Of a DNA stretch of 64,000 bases, positions 1 to 14,300 are shown piece by piece (within the stretch, counting starts at the first letter, position 1; the number at the start of each line of letters is the position of its first letter). The position numbers and the translations under genes are program-made. The notes beneath the pieces are model-generated. The model saw only the letters and a list, made by a program, of their open reading frames with translations, was not told the origin of the DNA and searched no databases. The stretch covers positions 33,014,501 through 33,078,500 of the forward strand of contig JAJNNQ010000075.1 in the NCBI GenBank assembly GCA_027886175.1, given 5' to 3'. Origin of the DNA: Phylloscopus collybita. Taxonomy: Eukaryota > Chordata > Aves > Passeriformes > Phylloscopidae.

Positions 1-2134
1 TTTGGAAGTATCCAGAGCTCATAGCATAGGGTTAATGTCTTTTTTCCTGTTCATGACTAGTTTAATGATGATATTTGCTTCTTCCTCCCAGTCTTCTTCA
101 TAGAGGGCACTATCATCTAAGTGATCTGTGAAAGACTATACCCAGATTTAATACGGCAGTTACTAATGAAGTAATAATTTCTTGCTTTGGAAATACTTTT
201 ATACTTAAATATGTAAGAAAATAGGTCTGTTACCCTCAGTATTAATTTGGTTTATAGAATTACTGGGTTTCTAACAGAGTGGAAACTGAAATCTTTCATT
301 AAGTCACTGAGAGTTGGGTAAATAACCCTCTTGTTTGTGAAATGAGGACATAATCCATTTAATCTTTTGTCTGAGATAGGTCAGTTACCTGAGCTGTTGC
401 CACCTGATATTTCTCTGGAGGTGCCAGTAGCATAACAGCTTTGAGTCCTTGACAAGATGGTTTTCACTTAAAGAAGTGTATTAGCTCCTCCACTGTCTCT
501 TCCATTGCTTCAAGTGACAGAAACAATGACTGCAGTAACAGTGAATTACTTGAATGACCTTCAGGAAAGCAGCTATTTTTAATTTTAGTATAAGTATTAG
601 CATTACTGTTAGTATTATATTCCAGGGCTGATAGGGACTTTGCAGTTTCACGAAGAAACTTCATTTTCTTTAATAAGAAAAATGTTCATCTCTTAAATTT
701 TTGGAAGTTGGAGAATATAATCTTGTTAAAGCATCTAATCAACTTACATATTACTCCTTGTGCTACTTTTTCTTAAGGGAACAATGATATAGTCTCTTAT
801 TTGGTCTCTTTATTCTAAACGCTTTAGGCAAAGACACCTTAGTGACTAGAGAGCAACTCCCTTCCTGGCTGTATTACTTGAGCAGTGCTATTGTCCATCA
901 GTAAAACAAGGTACTTGTGCTCCTAGATGCCCACTTAAGTTTTGCAAGGTTGTACCTTACGAGTACAACACTAATGCCTCACGTTAAAAAATGAAGTTCA
1001 TACCCTCTAGACTCAGTGTGAGTTTGAAGGATGGCTCCACTGACTTACGCTAAACCTGGGTTGTGGCAGGACCACAGAACTGACTTTTTTGGAGTCAGTG
1101 TAATGAAAACCTATACTTGGCTCACATGCTCCAAGTTAGAAGTTAAACTTTCCTGCTGTAGGCTGGACAAGGCATAAAGTCCGGACTAATTATGGGATTT
1201 ACATCTTCATCGTTATTATCATGTATTAAAGTTCTGTTCCCTACCAGTCATTATTTGTTGTATGTTGATATCATGTAAAAAAATTTGCATATTGTCATTA
1301 TCTCATCTCTAAGAACTGTGGTTTTTAACAAAGGTTAACAGTAAATCACTGAGAGCTGAGAAACTTAAAACAGTTTGAAATGCTGTGATTTGTCACAGTA
1401 CGCAATTTTGTAAAAGATGGGATGAAGGGGCAGATAAGCTAACATGCTCAGCAGGAGTCAGACTTATCAGAGGGATGTTTTGCCATTCAGTGCCATTTGA
1501 TCAAATAAACAATAAGAATAGAAGAGAGGAAGGGAAAGAAGCCAACAAATAAACAAGATTTAATTTAACTCACCATTTTTCGCTTTGGAATGTTTTTTGC
1601 TATAGGTTGCTTCAACTGCATTGAGAAGACCTCCCAGTCTGTCTGGGCTGACTAAATACATTTAGTATTTAATATAGGCCTTATCATTAGCGAATTTTAA
1701 ACTGCCACAGAAAGGGGGTCCCCTTAGGGTTGAGAATGGTGTGCCAATACTATGCAGGGCAAAGCTAGTTATGTCTGAAAGATCCCTTCTTGAAGGTTAG
1801 TACTGTGTGACAGAGGATGGACATACACTCAGATATCCTTTCCCCGTGTGGGAAGGACTGTAAAGCTGTTGCCTAGGCAGTGAAAGGGAAAAAGAAAGGG
1901 AGAAAAAGTGTTTAGACCTCCTGTGTATAACCTTTTTCTTGTTTTGTATTCAACTGTAATACTGAGTTTATCCATTCAGGTGTAGTAGGATATTTATAAT
2001 GTGGTGGTCACTTCTAAAGATAAATTCTTTCTCTTTTGGACTTGATGCTTATTAATGTTGGCCTAATTGTAATCTTAAGCTGTCACTCATTTATTATTTA
2101 TATTCAGACCCTTTAACCTGCTTCTCTATCCATT

Positions 2135-2157
2135 AAAAAAAAAAAAAAAAAAAAAAA
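2135..2157. repeat. Poly(A) homopolymer, 23 nt
   Basis: An uninterrupted run of 23 A. No polyadenylation signal or recognisable retrocopy lies just upstream, so I call it a simple repeat and not a retroposon tail. Confidence 0.9.
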
Positions 2158-2731
2158 GAGCAAGGCCACTCTGGAGGATTTGCTTGGTCTAAAACACATG
2201 CAACTTTCCAAGTTGCAGATGGCTTTCAGTGTTAATATCCAGCAATGTCTCCTATTTGTAAGAGAGGTTGGCCTGTATTAAGTGGAAGTTTTGCTAAGCC
2301 TCTTGAGGATAGGCAAGCACAACTTTTATTACACAGACAGGATTAAATCCCTTTGTCTTTCCTTCTACAGTATTCCTGCTGCTGATATAAGTCACTGTGC
2401 TGAATTATGGGTGCTTTTTCATTTTAAAGCAATTTTTAATTTGCTTAATGTTTAAAAAATCAGGTCAGTTCTCCAGTGTCATGCAGATGATGTGCTCTTG
2501 AGCAGCCACATTAGATCAGCCAAGGGAGCAGTGTAACCCTGAGTAGGAGCAGGAATGTGTGGAGAAGAGAGGGATATCTTCTATGGTCACATCACTTCTC
2601 TTTCAGTGATGTGGAGCCATGGGTGCTTGTGCCAATTGTTACTGGGTCCCAATTTGCCATTGCTCTTGGGGATTTACTTATCAGACGTAGGAACTGAACA
2701 AGCTGGATTTCAAAGCTGGAGCAGAGCACAT

Positions 2732-2768
2732 TCCATTCACATTGCCAACTCCATTCACATTGCCAACT
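2732..2768. repeat. Two-copy direct repeat, ~18-19 bp unit
   Basis: The unit CCATTCACATTGCCAACT occurs twice in a row. It looks like a small local tandem duplication. Confidence 0.8.
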
Positions 2769-5700
2769 GTTCAGCTATAATTTTTTGTGGAAATGGCACA
2801 AATGACATCTGGAAATGAGTTCCTAAAAGGTTGCATTTAGGATGCCTTGGGAACTTTATATATATGTTGTTCACTTCTTAGTATCATGGAAAGATGTACC
2901 ACTAAAAGACATCTTTTTTGAAAACCGGAGGTTGCAGGGACTGAAATTTTAATTTTGTTGGAACATAGTGCAAAGTGCTGTATTTTCCAGTGTTTCTCAT
3001 TTTTAACATATTCTGAAGAATTTTGTGAATGATTTAAATATTTATATATGTATATACATATATTCATGCATTTCACTGCTAATTTTTAATATAATGATGT
3101 ACTTTACTTCTCAAATTTCCCTTTAAAATGATCCAAAATCCACCTTATGAACAGTGTAAAGGGTAGGAGATACTGCATTTCTGTTTGATTTCAGAAGGAT
3201 GAGACAGACCTTCCTTGAACCTACATGCCTTGGCTGCAGAGCTGGCTGGCTCAGCCAGAGGGTAAGTCAGGATGTAAATAACAAAAATGACTGGACCCAG
3301 TACGGGGAATGAAGCACATTTCTGAAAATTCACCTACATTGGATAGAAATGCCCAGTGGAGTCAGTTGCTTTTACCTGCTTCTTCTAAATTTATGGTATT
3401 TTGAGACATTGAAGGGTTACTTGCTCTTTACAGGTTAAAAAATATCTCTGACACCAAACCGATGTGATCTTCATGGAGATTTGTCATTTGGCTTTCCTGC
3501 TCAGGTGTATCTGTGATAAAAGCTGGATAAAATCCCCAAAAATATCTACTATGGAAAATTGCTAAGCAATGATTCTTCCCAGCCTTCTTTTCCTCAGTGA
3601 GGTGAAACCAAGTCTTTAAAAGAAATCAAAATCCAATTTCCTTCCCCTCAAAAAAAGAGAAGTAAATACATTAAAGAGAGATGTCAAGATGTGATATGAT
3701 CATTTAATGCATGAAGAGAACTTAAGGGTTACTTGCTACCAAAACCCCCCAGTTTTGCCCCTTCATTCCTGGTTGTGCTCTGCTTTCTTTGTGCTGGTAT
3801 TGATGATTCTTGGATTCCCTACAAAGAGACAATTTAGATAGCAGAAATTTTTGTATTCTTCACCCATAAACATGGAGCCAAGAAAATGTCCCTGATGGAG
3901 CAGACAAGAGGGAATTTTGTGAAAAAGTCTGCTCAGAAGCTACATGGATAACAACCAGATGTTTGACAGATCTATTTCTATTATGAAACAACAGAGTTTG
4001 TATCACCCAGCAATCAACGGTTTATTTATTCAAAGGGGAAAGCCCTTGGAGGAGATTGAGGAGAATTCCCTTCCTCTTGCAGTAGCCCAGGGCTAGTGCA
4101 AAGCTGGGACAGAGGAAGAATAGGTCTTCAACATCCCAGTCAAGTGTCCTAATCACTGATCTATTCCTTAGTCTGGGCTGCAGATGTCTCTCCAAATTTC
4201 TGTGCTGGAGAGTCCTTTCCTGGTGAGAATTCCTGGAGGGGGGGAACATTCCCAGGTAAAGACTTCAACTCCACAAATTAGCATGAGGTTTAAGAAACAA
4301 AGCAAAGAAAGAAATCCAAAAGTTTGGTTAGAAAATTCCTCAGTGGTTGCCCCGTTGAGACCAGCGATTTTTGTAAAGACATCTGACAGCTGCTGAAAGG
4401 CTGCAGTAATGTTGCTGACCGCACAACATCAATTGGGGAAGCCAGGCAAAAGGAGGGTAATTGGTACTGTGCAGAAATAACCCAGCCTCAAAACACCTTG
4501 ACTTTCTTCTCCTGCACATATAAATGGCAGAGTAGCAAAACTGTACTGGAAGGAGAGAACCTTGCACCAATCAATTAATCCTTGACCCATTTGCTTCTCT
4601 AGGTGGTTCTTTGGGGACTGACAAATAATGGATCCAATATTTGGATGCAATCAACACTGACATTATGAGAGTTAATAAAACTCATTATCCTCTGGCTGTT
4701 TGCTCCCCATGGCAAGGGAAAGGATGGTAATTTACCGTTGTTTTAATTAACTAACATTCTAAGTAGCCATAAGCTTGTGCCTCCAGGAAATGTATTAAAA
4801 ACAGAAACAAAACTCGAAGTTGTTTGTAAAGCAAAAAACTTCAAAATTATGCCACTAGCCAAGCTACTAACATTATAATGTTTCTCTATTTTTGTGAGCT
4901 TGCCTTTGGGAGATTATTTTAATTTCACTTTTTTCCCCTCTTTTACGTAATAAAATAGTGGAACGTTTTTTAGCCTAATGTAGAAACCATATGAAATGTT
5001 TATTATCGGTTCTGAGTAAAAGAACATAATAAAATAGATATATATTTTAAATATCTGTCTTATAACCAGTAAGGAACAAAGTGAAACAGGCAAAAGGCTC
5101 AAGAATTACACATGGGTGCAGCTAGGTTTAACTGCAAGAGAAAATTCTGCTCCTCCTGGATCTGAAAGCAGAGGAAAGGCTTTCTAGTATCCATAGGTCC
5201 AGGATGAGGGATCTGTCTCTGTATCTGGCTGTATCTGACTGTGCTAGACACCCTGTGCAAACATTCACCTAAACTTTAACCACTGCAAGCTAAGTACCTG
5301 CAATGAGTTCATTGTGTATGTCCTTCATGCAGGTGGTCTCTGTGGACATCCTCTCATCCCACCTGGTTCACACGCCTCCTTGGAGTGGGAGGAATATCTC
5401 TGTGAAGGTGCCTATTCTGTCTCCACTGGCTGTGGAGGGAGTCCAGGTGAGTGGGTCAGACTTAAAGGAAGGCTTATCTACTGGGTGGCTAAACCAAGGC
5501 AATTCCCAGCCTTGTGTAGATGGGATTACTATGACTATTGATTAGGCATAGGGCTCTGATTAAGAAGGTGAAGCAAGCAGCTTTCTTTGCTGTCTGTCAT
5601 AATGCAAAGTCTGTGAGCAAATCTTCATTTTCTGTAGATTTTGTCCAGAGAAAGGCTCTTGGTCTATATTCACCTCACTGTTTATTCAAATTGGCAGAGG

Positions 5701-8700
5701 ATTATTGCTCTCTTGGGTCATTGTTTTGCACTTGTGAAAATGCACAAATTACATTGCATAAATTCTGCTGCTAAAGCAGTGTACCCAGCTGTGGATTTCA
5801 GCATTGCCCCTTCCCCTTAGAGACCAAAAAGTACTGGCTGGGGTGACTGCCATGACAAAATGGTTGTTCCCTCAGCACATCACTCCCCAGCCACTCCAAC
5901 ATCCTAATTACAGATATATTGCTACAATGGTGGCAATATAGTAATACAGATATTTTCAGAACAGATTAGGTTAGGCGAACATAAGACATTTTATGCACAC
6001 AATCACTATATAATATAAAAACATATGAAAAACTTGGGTGGCATTAGACATTCAAAAGTTATCAGGACAGAATGTTTTAAAAAGCTGCTGACACCTAAAT
6101 GAATGTTTTAACTTCTAAGATACCCAGCTTCTGCACTACAACAACACAGGAGCACGTGACTGTTCTAGCTGTGTATTTCAGATGAAAGCATGGCAATTCT
6201 TACCTGGGCCAACATAATTTAAAGTGTTCCAGATAGATGTTTTGTCTTTCTGACCATAGCCTCTCTCTGGATAAGTGTGACCTTTTCTTCTCAAACATGT
6301 CTTCTACCAAGGCCAGCCTAGCACTCAACATTTGGCAACGTCAGTGGGTTCCGTGCCTTAGCAAATTTTTGTCCTAGAGACACTATTGATGCCTTAAATT
6401 TTAAAGCATCACTATCACAGAAATCCTGCCAAGGCTCCTAAGATGTGTGTAACTGCTTTGGTGATTCATTACATAGCTAGTTCCACTTGGAGCTATGAGC
6501 TAAATCATTGGCAAATGAAAAGTCAGCCTCATTTCAGTGACTTCAGTATGTCTGCGGAGATTTAAACCAGAGTATGGCACCCACTGCAGATTAAATATCT
6601 GTGTGTTATTTATACGCACAAATACACTGTTGTTTGTAAATGAGTCTTTGCAAACTTTGGTTTTGCATTAAAAACACACTTTGCAGTCCATTCTGCCTTT
6701 GGATCATCTGTCACTGTCTGTCTGCCTTCCCCGCGGCATTCCTGATCCATTCATTGATAAACAACTCATGGACATCAGGGAAGAGAGATTTATCCCTTGG
6801 CAAGTACGAACTCTTTATTTACACTGTTTACTGATAGGACTGCATATCACGGGGAGCGTTGTGATATTTCCATGGCAGAGGAAGTCTCAGTACCGATACT
6901 TTACAGTACCAATAAAAAAATTCTTTACCCTTATGTGCATTAACGATAGATATAATGCATTAGTCTGAAACTGGCAACGAAGCTGAAATCCAATTGAGGT
7001 CAGTTCTTTTTATATGTTGTTTCTGTTTAAGGGCTTTAAGACACTGCCAATCACCTCTAATTGCTCTAAACAGTCTGCATTAAGTGTGATTACCCTGTTG
7101 AATTCCCACCGTTGTTAAGGTCTTTATTTTAGCAAAAAGTCTAAGCACTTATCAGATCTTCCTAACAAAACACTTTAGTTGCACCCAATACCTTAACCCT
7201 GCTGTGCTATTGTCTATTTTCAGCTACATCCTGTGTCTAACTATGCCATCTTTGATGGATCTATGTAAATAAGGACTGAAAAGCCCCAGTGAAACCTTTT
7301 GTTAAGTAAATACGGAAATTCAAATAAGGACACAACAGAAATGATTTCGTCATAAATCTTGTGTACAGCCCAGCTTTATCCAGTGTTCTTACATAAATAT
7401 CAGTGAGACAAATCTTTGGTCACGCAGGCTTTTGCAATGTAGCGCTTTCAAGAGATGGAAGATATAACAATAATAATATTCGAACACAATAGTAATGGTC
7501 GAACAATAACACAGAAATAGAGTTATAAATGACAGGACTATTTTAAATATAGAGGCGGGGCAAGCATATACAGAGATCTTGTTTATTTAAAATTTTTCTA
7601 GTGAATCATAAGATGCAAATTCCTGGGGTAGAATGCTGCACTTCACAATGTCTTAACTGATTTTTTTTCTGATGCCATGTTCTCTGGTAAATGTCTGCAT
7701 TACCATCCTCAAATTTGAGAAAATAAGACAGGCAAGCCTGAGTTTGCAAACTTGGTCAAGATAAGCACAAATAATACTACAGAAACTCCAAGTTCATCTA
7801 CAGCAGTGGTCTAATTTAGGGATCAAGGTTTCCTACCCACAATAAGAGAAAAGTCGATTTTAAATCCACTCATATGAGTGCAACAATTCTGGTAGGAGAA
7901 ATTAGACATAGATTATAAATAGTCTGCTTTATTTATATAGATACTCTACTTGCTGTCAAAGCCAGTTTGGGAGGCTCCTGCCTTGTATGGTTTTGGAATT
8001 CCTCCTCATGGTGATTTTGTTCACAGTATTGCCTCACAGAGCTGCTGTGGTATGCTATGGCAGGCTCTAACCTGCAGCACTGGAAGCAAATTGTGTGACA
8101 TCAAGAGGGGTGAAAAAACGAGAACCAGAAGCTTCTCAAGACCTTTTTGCCCCCAGAGAAAATGGCAGTATAGCTGCATTCACAGTTTCATATAAATTGT
8201 GCAACTGCTCTCGCCATCCATCCCTTCTCTGCTGTCATCCTCTGCCTTCAGGGGCAGAAGTTCCTGTATGGAAGAACCTGAAAAATCTCCAGGGCAACAC
8301 CAAAGTTTGTCAAATCCCTGAGCTGTAGAAAACTGCCTTAACTTAGACCACAGTTGTAACAAACGAATGAGAACTCAGTGTTGTGTTAGCTTAGACCACT
8401 TGTGTAGTCAATAGATGTCAAATTCAAGGTTGTCCTGGGTACTTGCTGGCTCCTGCTGGACTCCATGGATATTGACATCTGCACTGGCTAGTTCAAAGGT
8501 AAAGGTCTATGCATGCAGCTGAAGCCACAATTCTGATTGAAGCACAGACTTATCCTTAGAAAGGAACTGTACTTGAGCTCATATTTTTTAGTTTCACATT
8601 TTTAATGGAATAGATTTGCTTCTTTAATCACATAATTCAGATTGTGTCTCTCTCATCTAATTTATCTACTGCTCATCTCTAATTTAATTCTACCTACTTA

Positions 8701-8999
8701 CAGTAGATTCTTTCTGCTTCCATTGAGAGCAGGACCTCACTGGGTATTCACCAGGAGGCCACAAGCTCCCTTCAAGTTCTGAGGAGTTTGGTTCTGACTT
8801 GTCTCATAGCCTTTTTCTCATCAAAATATTTAACGTGGGGTTGCAAGCCTTTACCTAATTACCAGCAAATCATCTGCCGATTTAATTTTTTAAAAAGTGC
8901 ACAGGGACTCATTACTAATGCTCCTGATCAAAAACAGAGAGGAGTTTCATTTTACAGCAGAAAGGTTTCCCTTGAAGGACTTCAGTCCTCTATGCTCAG

Positions 9000-9032
<33 letters not shown>

Positions 9033-9072
9033 AAAAAAAAAAAAAGAAAGAAAAAAAAAAAAGAGAGAGAGA
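9000..9072. repeat. A-rich / A-G purine tract
   Basis: About 73 nt made only of A and G: long A runs broken by single or paired G, ending in a short GA repeat. Translated, it gives poly-lysine ORFs that are artefacts of the tract. Confidence 0.9.
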
Positions 9073-11284
9073 AGTAGGTATACTGTGTTTTTCTGGTCTC
9101 ACACTTGGCAGTGAGTGGCTATAATCTATTTTAAGTGTACTATCAGTTAAAATACTCTGTGTATTCTTATAGTGAGTAGATTAGCACCTTATAAATCAGT
9201 ACAGGAACCAGAGCTGGCCGAAAGGTATTGGGAAAACACAATGCTTGGGTGTCCCCTGTCCCAGAGACCTTTCAATGCAAATGGCTGAGATAAGTGCACA
9301 GGGAGAAAAAGGAAGTCATGAGGCAGCGCAGTTAGCTGCAGGATGACAGCAAACATTGTTAGCACAGTGGCTTGGGGGGAGCAAAGCAGAGGGAAAGAAA
9401 ACTAGGGAGTGAAAGAAAGGATTAGAACAAAGAGCCAATGAGCTGAATGAGGTAAAAATACACACACAGCTGAAAACATGCACATCCATACATCTCTGGA
9501 TGCTTAGTGACCCATGCTTTGGCTGCTTTTGTGATTCCTTCTACTGCCTGAATCACGCAATATGAGTAAGGTGCATCATTATTTTTACTCTTGTAAAACG
9601 GATGTAGGTGTCCATGAATGCTCTTTTTTACCCTCCTTCTCCCATTAGTCCTTCCTTTGACTTTTTATGTTCCACCCAGGAGGTAACTATCTGTTGGTAT
9701 TAGGCCACAGCCCTTATTCAGAAAGTTGTGCCTGCTCACATGGCAGCACTTTGTGCAGTCTGTGTGATATTTTTGTTACTACTGCTTCTTCTTCTATTAA
9801 GCTATATTATACATGAAGGTTTTTTGTTAAAAACATTAAAAATGCACTATTTGATAGCTTTACAAAGCTAAGACATATTCAGTCTTTCAGCTTTTTCAAT
9901 GATTACATTGCTGTAATCACATTTCTAGAAGGACTAGCATAGACACTAACTTACTTTGTGTCACATGTTGAGTTCCTTTATTGCCTGGGTGTTAAATCCT
10001 ACATGAAATCAGATGTCATTCATCCATATGGAATCAGAAACACTCATTCTTAAAGAATCTGCCCCATGTTGTGCTCAGGCAGTTGTTGGCTACAAGAACC
10101 CAAATTGTCCTTCTATAGCTTCTTAGTTCTTGTCTTTTATGATTGGAGGTGATATTGACACCCACTTTGGTGGGCTCATGGTTTGAGAATGACCTGCACA
10201 GCTTCCAACTTGAGCATGCAGTCAGATCATTAGTATTGAAAAAATATGAGCTTTCCTGGCCCTTGGGAGGCAAGCAATATTTTCAGAGTAAAATGTGCTA
10301 CACAAGGCCTTATTCACATGAGCCTTCTGGGTATTATTACTACCCTAAGGATTTCTGACCATGCAGGGCAAATGCTCCTTTGAGGTTCTCCTTTTGTGTT
10401 GGTGTTCACACAAAAGAGATGAACAGGAGACATCCTTTTAAAAACTGTTTCAGGGTCTGCAGGAGTTTGGAGATCAGAGAACTTTAAATGCTGTTTAGTT
10501 CTTCTGAGTGCCCTCATTCTCTCTACAAGATCGTAAGTGTACAGAATTTTCTTTTGGCACCCCTGGCACCTCTTGGCACAACTTCATGATCTATTGTTCT
10601 CATTTCACAGAGAATCTCAGCCCTATGTTAGCACCTGCAATCATGAAAGAGAAAATAACATTACATGTTATGATGCTTCTTCCCTGTTTTGCCCTGTTGT
10701 TACTTTGTGATATGGCAGGAACTGAAACAGAAGTTGCAAGCTCTGAGTGATCTGCTTAATAAACACTTAGTGTGAATTCATAAGTAGTCCCTGGAGCAAT
10801 GGTACCATAAGGAGGAGTAAGAGGTGAGTAGGCAGTTATGATCTCTTCCACCTGAATTGCAACAATAAGGACTAATTCTAGAAATAAAGTGCAGTTACTT
10901 GCTATTCACCAAGGGAGCTCACAGTCTTTCAAAACACACCCTGAAGTTATCATGACTTGAAATTATATAATGGGTTATAATCTGCCTTATTCTCAGGTTG
11001 TAGTTGTTGAATGTGGCCATTAAAGATTTAAAGCAGTTGCTAATGATTAGTTGTAGGTATTTATATTCATACATATATATACGAACATATATTTATATGA
11101 ATGACCAGCTCTCTTTCTACTCCCCTGTTCAACCTCAATAAAAAAAATCCTCCACAAAAGTAGCTACTAAATAATTAAAAATTAAAAACGCACCACAAAC
11201 TCTGGTGCAAGGACTGTCCACAAAAGCAGTACTATGCAATGTAATTATTATCATTAAATTTAGAAAGGATAATTATTTAACCAA

Positions 11285-11382
11285 CCTTATCTAGTGGAAG
11301 GTGTCCCTGGAATGGTGGGGGATTGGAACTAGATGATCTTTAAGGTCCTTTCCAAACCAAACCTTTCTGTGATTCTATGATT
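11285..11382 (+). mobile_element. CR1 LINE, 3'-end fragment
   Basis: About 100 bp matching the extreme 3' end of avian CR1 elements on the + strand: GGAACTAGATGATCTTTAAG, then a GGTCCTTTCCAA-type block, ending in the typical CR1 tail GATTCTATGATT. It is severely 5'-truncated, as is usual for CR1, and carries no coding sequence. Subfamily not assigned. Confidence 0.85.
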
Positions 11383-14300
11383 AACCAAAGCTTTATGATA
11401 GACTTGCAGGCCTTTTTGAACCACTAAGACTCGTTTTCCTTTTATTTTCCCAAAAGCCAAGGAGTCTCACAGACTTCAAACATAAAATATCCAGCTAGTT
11501 GATCAACTGGATTTTATCTACCTCCAGGAGACTTTATCTTATCTTATTAAAAGCAGTAGTTAATGTCTCCCTTGCCTTTTCAGAATTTTCAATGATGGCA
11601 TTAGATGACATGCCATTTCAACCAAAATCCTATTTCTTCTGCTTAAATTTCAGCACAAAGATTTACATGTATCAAGAACAGTGGATATCAAAGGCTGGCT
11701 CACTTGTTGGTGTTGAAACAGTAAAAAAATTTCATCCCTGGCTGAAAATAAACTGTGTCATGCTGAAAATGCTAAATGACCCTTCAGACTTTGCTGAGAA
11801 ACATTATCTATTCAATTAATGGGCCATAAAATGATTTAGATAAAAGACAAGCCTGAAATGTCTTTAGAAATCCAAGAGAGGAAAGCTAATGCTATCTAAT
11901 TTCTTAAACTTCAAGGATATAAAAGGTTTAGGAAATGTGAAACATCACTTGCACAGGATTCTGCATAACACTTTAGGAAACCAGAAACTACAAGCTGAAG
12001 GGGAAGGAGAAGTGCAACATCCTATATGCAGTAAAACACACACTAATGCATGAATGCACACTGTCATTTTCCAGGGGCAATGCATTTAACACCCTTTCCA
12101 GCGGGGATGACTGAGGGAAGAGAAGGTCAAGTTATCTGACTGCAGACTTTGGTCAATGGCTCTGTGTGATCAGAATTAGCACTTTCCTGGCTCCCACAAA
12201 CCACTACACCAGCACCTCCTATAAATATGTTTTTCAATCTGTTAAATAATTTATTAGCTGACATGGCCATTATGCCATGATAAACTGGCAACTGTACACC
12301 TGTATTGATACATATGCAAAAAATGTAAAAAAAAAAAAAAAGAAACCCAAGGATTTAACTTTCATTGATTTTATCCAATTGGACTTGAAGATTTCATCCT
12401 ATAGTTGCTCAAGTTGCAATATTATCTCAGCTTTGCAGAAGGCTACTTACTTTAATTTCAGTTATTTTTTCCGTGCCTTTTTTCTTTTGTTTTGTTTTGG
12501 TTTTGTCCTGTATGTTTTATAGTCTGTCTGCTATCAGCTAAACACTTTGCTTTCAACTACACCCTGTATGGAGATGCCAACGATATCTTCCCTCTCTCAG
12601 GTGCAAAGGAATTATCACTCGATCTTTAACAGGTCCCTCAAGTTTTCACTGCACAGGAGTGAAACTCCTCTTAAGGAGCAATTATGATGTGAACTGTTTG
12701 AGGAAAATGAATGATTTTCTGCTTCTAAATTTATAGATAGGAAAATGTAGGTGTCTCCAACCAGAAGAAGAGCAATCAGCAGTGGTAAGGAGTCATTGGC
12801 ACTGCATACAAAATGTCTCCCAGAGCCCTGAAAATACACACTGAATTACACAAGGCCAAGTTAATATAGCTGGCTATCTCATTATACATATAAGGGCATA
12901 AACCAGCCTCAAAGTAGTAAAAAAGATGGAGTTGAGATACTTTAGGCAAACTTAACTTTCATGATTTCAGTAAACTTAATAGAGGTTTATTGCACTAGGA
13001 GATAAAACACAGGTAAGTAGATTTCATGTGCTGGATGTCAGAATAAAGAAAGCAAAATGCAAGAAACCAATAAAAATGTGTAAATTGTATCGGTCCAAGG
13101 CATAAAGGGCAGTGTATCTAAGGATAGTGAATTTTATAAGTAAGTCTTAGCCTTCTTTCCAGTGGAGGAGTGATGTGGGTCTTCCAAACTTCCACATCCA
13201 TCCCACACTGTTGCTGCACTGAGTCCTTGATGGCTGAGTGAGAGTAGGGCCTTTGCCTGGGCAGGAGCTGCTGGGTGCTGCCTTTCCTCAGTGGGAGGAT
13301 GGTTTGGGCTCTTCTCTCTCCAGCCACACTGCAGTTATCGGGCAAAATGCATCAACGTAAGATCTTTGAGGCCTTTATGTCTCTCGGTTTTTGAGGACAA
13401 TTGATCAAGAAGTTCAGACATCACTAGAAGTGAGAGGACTGGCAGAAACAAAGATGCTGCAGTTGTATTACTCCTCCTGCTCTTAAGAAAAATGCAAATA
13501 TAAAACAAATAAGAGAACAACTTACTAGTTCTGCCTAGGGATCATGTTTTCCTTCTCACCAACAGGCTGATCATTCTTATATGTCTGTGTAACAACAGCA
13601 GAAATTCAGGAAACTGCAGCTCTTGGTACATGGAAAATGACGAAACATTCTGAAACAACAGAATATCCAGCAGACTGTTCAACCTTTCATAGATATTCCA
13701 GCCCAGGACACAGTACTGCTGCTGCTGACAGCACCATTTCCAGGAGCTCTCTCCTTCTAGAACTGTTTTCTCCAGATGTGCTGTCATGAGAATGGTGTCA
13801 AATTCCTGTGGAGAGATGCCATGCCCTCCTTACATGGAGGTGGTAAGACTAGGCTTTGTTGAGAGGAGTGAGTTTTCTGGTAGTGCAGGCCTTGCCAAGG
13901 ATGTGCCATGGTCTCTGTTAGTGTGGTCCATAACCAGCTCACAGTGGCTGAGTCCCTCTATGCGGGTGCAAGCGCACCAATTCAGCAACTTCGCCTCTAC
14001 CTATGAAGGCATTTCCATGAATACAGGAGGGACAGTGGGGCAACTGGTCACAGTGTGACCTGGCTTCACACACAATTTAAACTCTGTAGCATAAGTACCA
14101 TGGTCAAGGAAGTGTTTGCTGATAACAAAGCTCTCCCAAGCTCTGGACGGCAGCCTTATTGCCTGCACTGTGACCTCGTGAGAGCACCTGGATTAGCCAA
14201 GCTGATCCTAACTAGACTCCATGTATTTGCTGAGGTGCTGGGGCAGCTGGTGACACAATAGGCAGCTCTCCTCCATGTAAGCTACTATCCCACAATGACT

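Larger units (their letters stand above)
1..11284. other. Intergenic DNA, no gene seen (far upstream of SLCO5A1)
   Basis: AT-rich sequence with frequent stops in all frames. The open frames present are at most about 110 codons and match no family I recognise. I see no splice-flanked conserved coding block, tRNA cloverleaf or interspersed repeat that I can name. It holds a poly(A) run, an A/G-rich tract and one short direct repeat, listed separately. The part from about 6.5 to 7.15 kb is dense in homeodomain-type motifs and might be a conserved noncoding element, which is inference only. Confidence 0.6.

Noticed and set aside
8788..9124. Lys-rich ORFs of 75-108 codons
   Set aside because: They arise from an A/G homopurine tract.
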